Part shown: positions 1 to 7,692 of the stretch, in pieces
Numbering within the stretch: position 1 is the stretch's first letter
How the letters are laid out: each line of letters opens with the position of its first letter
Position numbers and translations under genes: made by a program
From: Pediococcus ethanolidurans
GTDB taxonomy: Bacteria; Bacillota; Bacilli; Lactobacillales; Lactobacillaceae
Assembly: GCF_001437405.1 (NCBI RefSeq)
Contig: NZ_JQBY01000017.1
Coordinates: 1 to 48,360 of the forward strand
Length of the DNA: 48,360 bases
Direction of reading: 5' to 3'
Notes under the pieces: generated by a model
The model's database searches: none
The model's input: only the letters and a program-made list of their open reading frames with translations
What the model was told of the DNA's origin: nothing

Positions 1-94
1 ACACTTTTGTGTCAGGCAATTAGATACATTTCTGTGCTTTCAACCTTTAGTTATAATTAAATATTAAGGTGCGGTAAATGAAGGCAAACAAGCA

Positions 95-123
95 TGTAAT
101 GGCAATTTTTTCTGTGGTATAAT
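95..123 (+). promoter_or_regulatory. Promoter of mreC (extended -10)
   Basis: TATAAT at 118-123 is preceded by TGG at 115-117, giving an extended -10 element. The matching -35 position (about 95-100) is poor, as is common with extended -10 promoters. It suggests that mreC has its own promoter even if mreB lies upstream, outside the window. Confidence 0.6.
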
Positions 124-138
124 ACAGACTGTGTCTGA

Positions 139-158
139 GCGATTATAATTATAATCGC
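139..158. repeat. Perfect 20-bp palindrome in the mreC leader
   Basis: GCGATTATAATTATAATCGC equals its own reverse complement over all 20 bases. It lies about 15 bp downstream of the -10 element and 17 bp before the Shine-Dalgarno sequence GGAGGG (175-180). With no loop it looks more like a binding site for a dimeric protein than an RNA hairpin. The regulator is unknown. Confidence 0.6.
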
Positions 159-186
159 GATATAAATAATTTCCGGAGGGTCTACC

Positions 187-1032
187 ATGCAAAAGTTTTT
201 TTCGAATCGAAAGTTAGTGATCGCTGTAATCTGTGTGATTATTGCGGTTGGTTTAGTGACCCTATCGGTAACAAGTCGTAAAAAGTCGACAACACCAATG
301 TTACAAAAAGTTGGTAACGATGCTGTCGGTGTGGTTGATCGTGTGGTGGCTTATCCTATGAATGCGATTCGAAATACTTCACAGGCCTTAAATTCGATCA
401 TTAATACGTATCAAGAAAATGAACGATTAAAGGGGAAAATTGATCAGTTAGAAGCAGTTCGCTCACGGGATCAAGCCTTAAGTCAAGAAAATAAACAGTT
501 AAAACAACAAGTTAGTTTGAAGAAGAGCATGACAGATTATAACTTAGTTACGGCAACTGTTATTTCACGGGCACCTTCATCATGGCAAAATATCGTGGTA
601 ATTAATAAAGGAACCGCTTCTGGAATCAAGAAAAACGAATCTGTTGTCGCTGGTCAGGGGCTAATTGGGAGAGTTATTGAAGCTAGTTATACAACCAGTA
701 AGGTTGAATTGATCAGTGATAGTAGTGATTCTGCAAATCGTTTTGCAATTCAGGTTCAAGATGAATCAGGCAATACCATTAATGGTATTGTTACAAGTTT
801 TGATCGTGCCAATAATGAAATTGTTATGGGACAAGTGACTTCAAAGGCAAAAGTACAAAAGAATGCATTGGTTACCACATCTGGTCTTGGTGGTGTGACG
901 CCAAAGGGATTATATGTTGGTAAAGTTGTGGCTACGAAAGAGGATTCAAGTGGTTTGGCCACTGAGGTCTATATCAAACCAGCTGCAGATATGAGCAGTA
1001 TTAATGTTGTCTCAGTTGCAGAGCTGAAATAG
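187..1032 (+). CDS. mreC: Rod shape-determining protein MreC
   Basis: MreC is a bitopic membrane protein of the elongasome that links MreB and MreD to cell-wall synthases outside the membrane. The 281-residue product has a short cytoplasmic N-terminus, one membrane segment at about residues 9-28, a coiled coil at about 70-110, and the extracellular beta domains that follow (VTATVISRAPSSWQNIVVIN region, then GLIGRV). Length is typical of the family. The ATG start has the Shine-Dalgarno sequence GGAGGG six bases upstream. mreD follows after 21 bp, so the two are co-transcribed. mreB would be expected immediately upstream, outside the window. Confidence 0.95.
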   Translation: MQKFFSNRKLVIAVICVIIAVGLVTLSVTSRKKSTTPMLQKVGNDAVGVVDRVVAYPMNAIRNTSQALNSIINTYQENERLKGKIDQLEAVRSRDQALSQENKQLKQQVSLKKSMTDYNLVTATVISRAPSSWQNIVVINKGTASGIKKNESVVAGQGLIGRVIEASYTTSKVELISDSSDSANRFAIQVQDESGNTINGIVTSFDRANNEIVMGQVTSKAKVQKNALVTTSGLGGVTPKGLYVGKVVATKEDSSGLATEVYIKPAADMSSINVVSVAELK

Positions 1033-1053
1033 TCGATTGGGGTGAATTATATT

Positions 1054-1599
1054 ATGCTACAAAGTGCTAAATTAAAGTATATTTTCCCAATTGGATTTTT
1101 CTTGGCTTTATTTTTAGATGGTTCAATTAATCTGATTTTTTCTGGATCTTTATTTGCTTATCCATATTCGATGGTAAGCAATTTAACATTTTTATGGATG
1201 ATTTTAGCTATTTTCTTTGAAGGTGAAACTAAATTACCAATTGCAACGTGGGCAGCTGGCATTGGTCTCGTATTTGATTGGTATTATACGGGTGTATTTG
1301 GTGTTAATATGTTTATTTTGCCAGTTATTGTGATCATTGTGCAATGGATAAAAGTTTTTTATAAACCGACCTTTTTATCAATTTTATTAACTTTTTTCTT
1401 TGCTTTAATCCTTTATGAAAGTGCTTTTTATATTGTGTTTGAGATGGTTCATTATACGAGTATTACTTCTTCGGCATTTATCGCTTATAACTTGGCACCA
1501 ACACTAGCACTAAATTTATGTTTCTTTGTTATTCTATATTTACCAGTCAAAAGTCTTTTTCGCCATACGCGAGGGGCTAATTTTAGAAGTATTGACTAA
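1054..1599 (+). CDS. mreD: Rod shape-determining protein MreD
   Basis: MreD is a small polytopic membrane protein of the elongasome. The 181-residue product is almost entirely hydrophobic, with five or six predicted membrane segments, and is close to the usual family length. I place the start at ATG 1054 because GGGGTG at 1039-1044 gives correct Shine-Dalgarno spacing; the upstream in-frame GTG at 1042 lies inside that sequence. Position directly after mreC supports the call more strongly than the sequence, since MreD is poorly conserved. In B. subtilis minCD follow mreD; here a T-box leader follows instead. Confidence 0.92.
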   Translation: MLQSAKLKYIFPIGFFLALFLDGSINLIFSGSLFAYPYSMVSNLTFLWMILAIFFEGETKLPIATWAAGIGLVFDWYYTGVFGVNMFILPVIVIIVQWIKVFYKPTFLSILLTFFFALILYESAFYIVFEMVHYTSITSSAFIAYNLAPTLALNLCFFVILYLPVKSLFRHTRGANFRSID

Positions 1600-1605
1600 A
1601 ACCAC

Positions 1606-1634
1606 TTGACGTTCATTTCGAAGTGAGCTATATT
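1606..1634 (+). promoter_or_regulatory. Promoter of the T-box/ABC transporter operon
   Basis: TTGACG at 1606-1611 and TATATT at 1629-1634 are separated by 17 bp. It starts seven bases after the mreD stop codon, so the amino-acid transporter is an independent transcription unit. Confidence 0.75.
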
Positions 1635-1644
1635 CAATACAATA

Positions 1645-1900
1645 TTTAAAAACAATGAACGGAAGAGTAAAGCTAAGAATCAGTTAAGAGAGTCTTAAAT
1701 GGTGAGATTAAGGCCTGTACTTAGTTTGAAACACATCTGCGAGTTTACTTCTTGAGAAAGTTAGAGAAGTACGGGTGATCGTTATCTCATAGAGTTGTAT
1801 TTTATAACTTGTTGAGCTGATAATTGTGAGATTATCAGAAACATGAGGTGGAACCACGTTGATGCGTCCTCTTGGGTATTTTTACCCAAGAGGTTTTTTT
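1645..1900 (+). promoter_or_regulatory. T-box leader 1 (complete)
   Basis: A tRNA-sensing leader. Stem I is visible: GAAG plus AGTA (1666-1669) on the 5' side, AAGCTAAG pairing with CTTAGTTT, an AGAGAG segment and a GGTG loop. The specifier region is on the 3' side at 1728-1740. Stem III is CTGATAAT/ATTATCAG. The T-box core is at 1845-1858 (GAGGTGGAACCACG), followed by a terminator at 1868-1900. Aligned with the alaS T-box in this window, the specifier would be CAC (His, 1732-1734). However, TGGA in the core predicts a tRNA with U73, which does not suit tRNA-His; TGC (Cys, 1738-1740) is the alternative. Amino-acid specificity is therefore open. Confidence 0.9.
1868..1900 (+). terminator. Terminator of T-box 1
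   Basis: CCTCTTGGGTA pairs with TACCCAAGAGG, followed by a run of seven T. The 5' arm overlaps the antiterminator, as expected for a T-box switch. Confidence 0.9.
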
Positions 1901-1910
1901 GTGTCAAAAG

Positions 1911-2033
1911 GTTCTATGCTATGCACTATAAGAACAACTCACTGAGGTAATTGTTGTGAAGCAATTACGAACAGGGGTGGAACCACGCTTACTCGTCCTC
2001 TTGAATTATTTGTTAATTCAAGAGGATTTTTTT
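1911..2033 (+). promoter_or_regulatory. T-box leader 2 (partial, no specifier stem)
   Basis: A second T-box module directly after the first terminator. It has stem III (GTAATTG 1947-1953 with CAATTAC 1962-1968), a T-box core at 1974-1987 (GGGGTGGAACCACG), and a terminator at 1997-2033. Only about 45 bases separate terminator 1 from stem III, too few for a normal stem I. They hold a 25-base hairpin instead (GTTCT 1911-1915 with AGAAC 1931-1935). Read-through must pass both terminators, so the arrangement should sharpen induction. Both cores carry the same TGGA, implying the same tRNA. Confidence 0.85.
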
Positions 2034-2051
2034 ATTATTGGAGGGATGAAC

Positions 2052-2702
2052 ATGTTGTCATTGCATTATATATCACAGATTTTGCCATCATTATTAGTCG
2101 GTACAACAATGACGTTAAAGATCTTTTGCTGGACGTTGATTGGTGCGTTACCGTTAGGAATGATTTTTGGATTGGGTTTAGTATCTAACATTAAATTGGT
2201 CAAATATTTTTTGAACTTTTATGTTTGGTTAATGCGAGGCACACCACTACTGCTACAATTGATATTTGTTTTTTATGGATTACCTATTGTTGGAATCGTT
2301 TTTCAAAGGTATGACGCCGCACTGTTTGCGTTTATTTTGAATTATTCAGCCTATTTTGCTGAAATCTTTCGTGGTGGCCTCCAGTCAGTTGACCGGGGAC
2401 AGTATGAGGCTGCAAAGGTACTACGACTTTCATATTGGCAAACGATTCGTAAAATTGTGATTCCACAGGTTGCAAAAATTGTATTACCTTCAATTGGCAA
2501 TGAAGTTATTAATTTAGTGAAGGATTCGTCGTTAGTTTATGTAATTGGAATTGGCGATTTGTTACGAGCTGGAAATGTAGCTTCTGCGAGAGATGTTACT
2601 TTGATTCCACTGCTTTTAGTTGGTGTGATTTACCTATTATTAACGGCGGTTTGTACTTATGTATTACGACGAGTTGAAAAACACTATGCTTATTGGCGCT
2701 AG
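2052..2702 (+). CDS. Polar amino-acid ABC transporter, permease
   Basis: Membrane permease of the His/Glu/Gln/Arg (PAAT) ABC importer family, 216 residues with about five membrane segments. The EAAxxLxxxxxQxFxxIxxPQ-type coupling loop is present as YEAAKVLRLSYWQTIRKIVIPQ. Start chosen at ATG 2052: the Shine-Dalgarno sequence GGAGGG (2040-2045) abuts an earlier in-frame ATG at 2046 and is correctly spaced for 2052. An in-frame reading extends upstream to 1956, but that part is T-box RNA. It sits 12 bp before the ATPase gene and depends on the tandem T-box, so the substrate should be the amino acid sensed there. Substrate is not assignable from the permease alone. Confidence 0.93.
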   Translation: MLSLHYISQILPSLLVGTTMTLKIFCWTLIGALPLGMIFGLGLVSNIKLVKYFLNFYVWLMRGTPLLLQLIFVFYGLPIVGIVFQRYDAALFAFILNYSAYFAEIFRGGLQSVDRGQYEAAKVLRLSYWQTIRKIVIPQVAKIVLPSIGNEVINLVKDSSLVYVIGIGDLLRAGNVASARDVTLIPLLLVGVIYLLLTAVCTYVLRRVEKHYAYWR

Positions 2703-2714
2703 GAGGTAAAAGTA

Positions 2715-3350
2715 ATGTTAAAAATAAATAATTTAACTAAAAAGTTTAATGAACGGACAATTATTGATAATCTCTCATTTGAAGTGGAAAATAGTGAAAT
2801 TTTAACAATTGTTGGGCCTTCAGGAGCTGGAAAAACAACCCTTCTTCGCTGTATTAGTGGTTTAGAGTCATTTGACTCAGGTGAGTTTTACTTGGATGGC
2901 AAAAAGTTTAATCCCTATGAAGATACCGGTAGTGAAAGTGTGATTGGGGTTGTCTTTCAGGATTATCAGCTTTTCCCTAATCTAACGGTTTTAGATAACG
3001 TGACGTTAGCACCCCAAATGGTTTTGAAACAAAGCGCAACTGAGGCCAAACAAAGTGCATTGAAGCGCTTAAGTCGATTGCAGTTAGATGGAAAAGAAAA
3101 CTTGTATCCTTATCAACTATCTGGTGGTCAAAAACAACGAGTTGCCATTGCACGTGCTTTAGCTATGCAACCCAAGATTCTTTGTTATGATGAACCAACT
3201 TCCGCACTTGATCCAGAATTACGTGGGGAAGTCAGTCGAATTATTAAGGGACTAAAACAAGATGGAATGACACAAATTGTCGTTACCCATGATATGGACT
3301 TTGCTAATGATGTTGCGGATAAACAACTCCATGTGGTACCGGTTAAGTAA
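2715..3350 (+). CDS. Polar amino-acid ABC transporter, ATP-binding protein
   Basis: Cytoplasmic ATPase of the same importer. All motifs are intact: Walker A GPSGAGKT (residues 34-41), Q-loop in VVFQDYQLFPNLTV, signature LSGGQ (135-139), Walker B ILCYDEP with D159-E160, and the switch histidine H192 in VVTHD. At 211 residues it is about 30 shorter than typical GlnQ/HisP proteins and stops soon after the H-loop, so it lacks the usual C-terminal tail. Shine-Dalgarno AGGAGG precedes the ATG. Permease, ATPase and binding protein genes are tightly packed and all follow the T-box. Confidence 0.95.
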   Translation: MLKINNLTKKFNERTIIDNLSFEVENSEILTIVGPSGAGKTTLLRCISGLESFDSGEFYLDGKKFNPYEDTGSESVIGVVFQDYQLFPNLTVLDNVTLAPQMVLKQSATEAKQSALKRLSRLQLDGKENLYPYQLSGGQKQRVAIARALAMQPKILCYDEPTSALDPELRGEVSRIIKGLKQDGMTQIVVTHDMDFANDVADKQLHVVPVK

Positions 3351-3368
3351 GCCAGGGAGGTATGAACA

Positions 3369-4220
3369 ATGAAAAAAAAGTTGAAACTAGTTTGGCTTGC
3401 ATTGGCGGTGTGTTTACTGATTCTTCCCAGTTTGAGCGGCTGTGAAAGCGAAACTAAAGTGGCAAACACGACTGATTATTGGCAAACAATCAAAAAACGA
3501 GGCAAAGTTGTTGTGGGGTTGGATGATAGCTTTGTTCCTATGGGATTTCGAAAAAAGAATGGTGAATTAACTGGTTATGATATCGATCTTGCACGAGCTG
3601 TATTTAAGTTATATGGAATAAAGGTTGATTTTCAAAGTATTGATTGGTCAATGAACACAACAGAATTACGTAATCGAACAATTGATTTAATTTGGAATGG
3701 TTTTACAGTGACACCAGAACGAAAAAAAGTGGTTACTTTTAGTCATACGTACTTGGCAAATGAACAGGTACTAGTAAGCAAAAAGTCTCAAAATATTACT
3801 AGTTTTGAAAAAATGGCCGGTAAAACATTAGGAGTTCAAAGCGGTTCATCTGGGGCTCAAGATGTGGATAATCAACCTAATTTATTAAAAAACAAAATTA
3901 AAGATAAGACCCCAGTTCTATATGATTCTTTCAATGACGCTTTTATTGACTTAAATGCGAACCGTATTCAAGGTTTATTAATTGATAGCGTCTATGCTGG
4001 ATATTATATTAAACACGAGAGTGATCCTGAATCTTATCGAGAACTTCAAGGTTCTTTTCCAAAGGAACAGTTTGCTGTTGGAATGCGAAAGGGTGATAAA
4101 ACGCTCCAAAAGAAAATTAATCATGGCCTATATGTTCTATATAAAAACGGAACTTTGAAAAAAATTAACGAAAAGTGGTTTGGAAATACGGCTAAAGTTG
4201 TGGCACAACCAAAAAGTTAA
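3369..4220 (+). CDS. Polar amino-acid ABC transporter, substrate-binding lipoprotein
   Basis: Extracellular solute-binding protein (SBP_bac_3 fold), 283 residues. A lipoprotein signal peptide ends in the lipobox LSGC, with C25 as the lipidated cysteine. The ligand-binding landmarks are present: DDSFVPMGFR, GYDIDLARAV and WNGFTVTPERKKVV, which match the PAAT binding proteins. Family knowledge covers Gln, His, Arg and cystine as ligands; the sequence alone does not choose. The T-box offers His or Cys as candidates. It is the last gene of the three-gene operon; I see no clear terminator after it. Confidence 0.94.
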   Translation: MKKKLKLVWLALAVCLLILPSLSGCESETKVANTTDYWQTIKKRGKVVVGLDDSFVPMGFRKKNGELTGYDIDLARAVFKLYGIKVDFQSIDWSMNTTELRNRTIDLIWNGFTVTPERKKVVTFSHTYLANEQVLVSKKSQNITSFEKMAGKTLGVQSGSSGAQDVDNQPNLLKNKIKDKTPVLYDSFNDAFIDLNANRIQGLLIDSVYAGYYIKHESDPESYRELQGSFPKEQFAVGMRKGDKTLQKKINHGLYVLYKNGTLKKINEKWFGNTAKVVAQPKS

Positions 4221-4241
4221 TTTTTCTGAAATAATATTGAT

Positions 4242-4270
4242 TTGCATTGAAAAGATAGAAACGCTATTCT
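4242..4270 (+). promoter_or_regulatory. Promoter of the ymfFHI operon
   Basis: TTGCAT at 4242-4247 and TATTCT at 4265-4270 with a 17-bp spacer, 59 bp before the GTG start at 4329. Confidence 0.55.
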
Positions 4271-4328
4271 AATGTGGATTGGTATTATTTTTTATTTATC
4301 AAAATACGTTAAATAATGGGGTTATTTC

Positions 4329-5600
4329 GTGCAAATTCAGATTAAATCGGGAATTACTTTGACAGTTATTCCGGTATCACAATTTAAAAACACACAAGTT
4401 TCAGTTCACTTTTTGGAACATGCAACAAAAAAAGCCACCAGTTATCGTTCACTGTTGGCCAATATTTTAGAAACAAGTTCACAAAAGTATGAAAATCAAA
4501 TTTTGGTTTCACAGGAATTGTCACGGCTATACGGGGCTGGTTTTGGTACCAGTGTCATGCGTAAACAAACTGTTCATGATCTGGCATTTTCGCTTTCATT
4601 GCCTAATGATCATTTTTTAGAAAAATCGGACCGCTTATTAGATCATGGGCTAGACTTTTTAGCAGAAATGATTTTTCATCCACTTATTAAAAATAGTTTA
4701 TTTCATGAGCAGACTTTTCAGCGCCAACAAACTAATTTAGTAGCATATATCAATGCTTTAAAAGATGATAAACAGTCATATGCGGCTTTGCAACTACAAC
4801 AGTTGTATTTTGGAAAAGATGAAATTCAGAGTACGCCGACATTTGGTGAAGCCGACCAAATTGCTCAAATTACTAATCAGGATTTATTTGATTATTACAA
4901 AAAAGTTTTAGCTCATGATCGTGTTGAAATTTTTGTGGTTGGGGATGTGAATGCCACTCAAATTCAGACTATTGTGCAGAAGTGGCCTTTGAGTGAACGT
5001 TTTGATGATAACACTGATATTAGTCCATTAAGTTATCCAGAAAAACAAATACACCAAAAAACAGAAGTCCAGTCAATTGTACAGTCTAAACTAGATTTAG
5101 CTTATCAGTTTCCCACCAATTTCCGCGACTCTGTTTACTATGCCGGTATTGTTTTTAATGCACTCTTTGGTGGCTCACCACTTTCTAAGTTGTTCCTAAA
5201 TGTTCGTGAGAAAGCAAGTTTAGCTTATTATGCCACAAGTAATGTGGATGTTTTTAATGGGTTGATGATTGTTCAAACGGGTATTAATGCAGCTGACAAG
5301 GAACAAGTACTAGCAATTGTGGCGCAACAGTTAAAGGATATTCAAGCGGGAGACTTTTCTGAGGATCATTTAGCACAAATAAAAACGGGTCTTACTTCAA
5401 ACTATATTGCTTCACTTGATGCCGAACGTTCATACACTAGTCGAGCCTTAACCAACAGATTAGTTGACAGTCAGACAAGCACCAAAGAGTGGATAGCTGC
5501 CATTCGAAAAGTTTCGCATTCTGAAATTATGGCGGTTGCTAAACAGGTTCACTTGACGACAAGTTATTTCTTGAGTTCGGAGGTAAAAGAACATGCATAA
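4329..5600 (+). CDS. ymfF: M16 family peptidase-like protein YmfF
   Basis: Insulinase-like (M16) protein of 423 residues, the inactive-type partner of the pair YmfF/YmfH. It has the two-domain M16 layout, with the C-terminal half containing FNALFGGSPLSKLFLNVREKASLAYYA-type sequence that packs against the partner. HFLEH at residues 27-31 matches the zinc motif HxxEH by letters, but it lies in the first beta strand, about 40 residues before the position seen in YmfH. I regard it as chance. Start is GTG with a weak GGGG Shine-Dalgarno. It overlaps ymfH by 8 bases. Exact substrate unknown; in other lactobacilli the cluster sits between transporter and pgsA genes as here. Confidence 0.9.
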   Translation: MQIQIKSGITLTVIPVSQFKNTQVSVHFLEHATKKATSYRSLLANILETSSQKYENQILVSQELSRLYGAGFGTSVMRKQTVHDLAFSLSLPNDHFLEKSDRLLDHGLDFLAEMIFHPLIKNSLFHEQTFQRQQTNLVAYINALKDDKQSYAALQLQQLYFGKDEIQSTPTFGEADQIAQITNQDLFDYYKKVLAHDRVEIFVVGDVNATQIQTIVQKWPLSERFDDNTDISPLSYPEKQIHQKTEVQSIVQSKLDLAYQFPTNFRDSVYYAGIVFNALFGGSPLSKLFLNVREKASLAYYATSNVDVFNGLMIVQTGINAADKEQVLAIVAQQLKDIQAGDFSEDHLAQIKTGLTSNYIASLDAERSYTSRALTNRLVDSQTSTKEWIAAIRKVSHSEIMAVAKQVHLTTSYFLSSEVKEHA

Positions 5601-6900
5601 GCGGGTGTATAAACAATTTAATGAGACACTGTATTCAGAAACCTTAACGAACGGACTGCGAGTTAATATTCTACCAAAAAAAGGATTTCATAAAACTTAT
5701 AGCACCTTTTCAACCAATTTTGGTTCGATAGATCGAACATTTATTCCACTGGGACAAAGTGATTATGTGACCCAACCGGCAGGTATTGCTCATTTTCTGG
5801 AGCATAAAATGTTTGATAAAAAAGGTTACGATGCGTTTGATTTATTTGGTAAATACGGGGCAGATGCTAATGCGTTTACCAGTTTTACCAAAACTAGTTA
5901 TTTGTTCTCAGCAACTCAAAATATTCATGAAAACTTGGATATTTTACTGAATTTTGTTCAAGAACCTTATTTTACAAAAGAATCTGTAGCAAAAGAAAAG
6001 GGAATCATTGGACAGGAAATTCAAATGTATGATGATGATCCTGATTGGAAACTCTACATGGGTATCTTAGGTAATCTATATCCGCATCATCCGGTACATC
6101 TTGACATTGCGGGAACGGTTGCTTCAATTGCTGAAATCACAGTTGACGATTTATACACTGCTTATCAAACTTTCTATCATCCGGCTAATATGGATCTTTT
6201 TGTAGTCGGTAATATTGATCCAGAAGAAACTTTAACTTGGATTAAAGAAAATCAAGCCAAAAAGAGTTTTATGACTTTTGAAGAACCAAAAGTTAAACTA
6301 GGAACACGCGAAACAGGCAATGAAGACATTACTAAACAAAAAATAGTTGAAATGGCAGTAAATCGACCAAAAAGTGTTATTGGACTGAAGGGACTTGATG
6401 TAGTTCCGATCGGGGTTGCTGGATTATCCTATCGATTGAAAGCAAATTTACTACTTTATTTATTGTTTGGCGAATCATCTGAGCAATATCTTAAACTTTA
6501 TGATCAGGGAATTATTGACGATACTTTTTCATATGAGTTTGATATGGAACGCTCTTTTCATTATATAAGTTTTAGTGGTGATACGGATAAACCGACGGAA
6601 TTTATCGAAGCTATTCGAACCATTTTACAACAAGCGGACCAGCTGTTACCACAGTTAGAATCTCAATTTGAACTTGCTAAAAAAGAAATGTTGGGACGTT
6701 TGCTACAAAGAATGGATTCAATTGAAGCCATTGCAAATAGTTATGAAGGTCGTCAATTTGGTTACACGACTGTGTTTGATCAAACCGCAATTTACGAAAA
6801 TATGACGTTAAGTGATTTGACTTTGCTTGCACCTAAATTATTTAATTTAGATGGCTTTAGTACATTTCAAATTCAACCAATGAAAGGACAAAAAGCATGA
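5593..6900 (+). CDS. ymfH: M16 family zinc metallopeptidase YmfH
   Basis: Catalytic-type M16 peptidase, 435 residues. The zinc motif HxxEH is intact and correctly placed as AHFLEHKMF (H67, E70, H71), with a likely third ligand at E142 in GIIGQEIQMYDDDPD, about 71 residues on. The C-terminal M16 domain follows. No signal peptide, so it should act in the cytoplasm, probably as a heterodimer with YmfF. Shine-Dalgarno GGAGG lies in the end of ymfF. Its stop codon overlaps the start of ymfI (ATGA), which indicates translational coupling. Peptide substrate is not known. Confidence 0.94.
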   Translation: MHKRVYKQFNETLYSETLTNGLRVNILPKKGFHKTYSTFSTNFGSIDRTFIPLGQSDYVTQPAGIAHFLEHKMFDKKGYDAFDLFGKYGADANAFTSFTKTSYLFSATQNIHENLDILLNFVQEPYFTKESVAKEKGIIGQEIQMYDDDPDWKLYMGILGNLYPHHPVHLDIAGTVASIAEITVDDLYTAYQTFYHPANMDLFVVGNIDPEETLTWIKENQAKKSFMTFEEPKVKLGTRETGNEDITKQKIVEMAVNRPKSVIGLKGLDVVPIGVAGLSYRLKANLLLYLLFGESSEQYLKLYDQGIIDDTFSYEFDMERSFHYISFSGDTDKPTEFIEAIRTILQQADQLLPQLESQFELAKKEMLGRLLQRMDSIEAIANSYEGRQFGYTTVFDQTAIYENMTLSDLTLLAPKLFNLDGFSTFQIQPMKGQKA

Positions 6901-7622
6901 AGCATGCGCTAATTCTTGGAGCATCAGGTGATATTGGAAATAGCATTGCTAAGCAACTGGCGGCACAGGGATGGTCGTTATACCTGCACTATAATCAAAA
7001 TGAATTAGCAGTCACTCAACTAGTTAAGAAGTTCACTAAATTATATCCACATCAAGAATTCTTGAGTGTGTCGTTTGATATGCAAAAAAGAGAAAACTTA
7101 GCTACTTTTTTGCAGTCTATTTTTGCAGTAGATGCGCTTATTTTTGCACAAGGAACAACTGATTATCATTTATTAACTGAAACATCTTTCGATGAACTTC
7201 AAAAAATGTGGATGATGCAAGTTGCAGTACCCGTTGAAATGATAAAAGCCTTACAACCTAAATTGGCACGTTCAAAGGCTGGTCGAATTATCTTTATTGG
7301 CTCCGTTTATGGGGCGGTTGGTAGTGCAATGGAGGTTGACTACAGTACAATAAAGGGTGCCCAAAGTGCATTTGTTAATGCATATGCTAAGGAAATTGGT
7401 ACATTAGGAATCACAGTTAATGTGATTGCTCCTGGAGCAGTGAATACACAAATGAATCGAATTTTTTCCACTGACGAGCATCAAAAAATTGCCGCAGATA
7501 TTCCAGTTGGCCGTTTTGCTAAACCGGATGAGATTGCATACTGGGTAGTTCAGTTAACAAATGAACAGGCTGGTTACATGACGGGACAAACTATTTATGT
7601 TGATGGTGGTTGGCTAAAATAA
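6897..7622 (+). CDS. ymfI: SDR family oxidoreductase YmfI
   Basis: Short-chain dehydrogenase/reductase of 241 residues, resembling 3-oxoacyl-ACP reductase (FabG). The nucleotide-binding loop reads GASGDIG (residues 8-14), a variant of TGxxxGIG. The catalytic set is intact: S136 in IGSVYG, Y149 and K153 in YSTIK. The C-terminal YMTGQTIYVDGG is typical of FabG-like enzymes. Overlaps ymfH by four bases. Whether it acts in fatty-acid synthesis or on another carbonyl compound is unknown; the linkage to M16 peptidases and pgsA is conserved in Firmicutes. Confidence 0.93.
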   Translation: MKHALILGASGDIGNSIAKQLAAQGWSLYLHYNQNELAVTQLVKKFTKLYPHQEFLSVSFDMQKRENLATFLQSIFAVDALIFAQGTTDYHLLTETSFDELQKMWMMQVAVPVEMIKALQPKLARSKAGRIIFIGSVYGAVGSAMEVDYSTIKGAQSAFVNAYAKEIGTLGITVNVIAPGAVNTQMNRIFSTDEHQKIAADIPVGRFAKPDEIAYWVVQLTNEQAGYMTGQTIYVDGGWLK

Positions 7623-7645
7623 TTACGTGCCGGAAAACAGTGTTG

Positions 7646-7658
7646 AATATGCTATACT
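7646..7658 (+). promoter_or_regulatory. Probable extended -10 promoter of ymfM
   Basis: TATACT at 7653-7658 is preceded by TGC (7650-7652), an extended -10. No good -35 is visible. It lies 34 bp before the ymfM start. Confidence 0.45.
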
Positions 7659-7692
7659 AGTAGCGGACTAATTTAATAGTGGGTGAGAAGCG

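Noticed and set aside
1956-2051. N-terminal extension of the ABC permease
   Set aside because: The open frame runs through T-box 2 core and terminator; the real start is ATG 2052 after GGAGGG.
4407-4421. HFLEH in YmfF as an active M16 zinc site
   Set aside because: It lies at residues 27-31, in the first beta strand, about 40 residues before the position of the true motif in YmfH, and the downstream Glu context is missing. I treat it as a chance match; YmfF is the non-catalytic-type partner.
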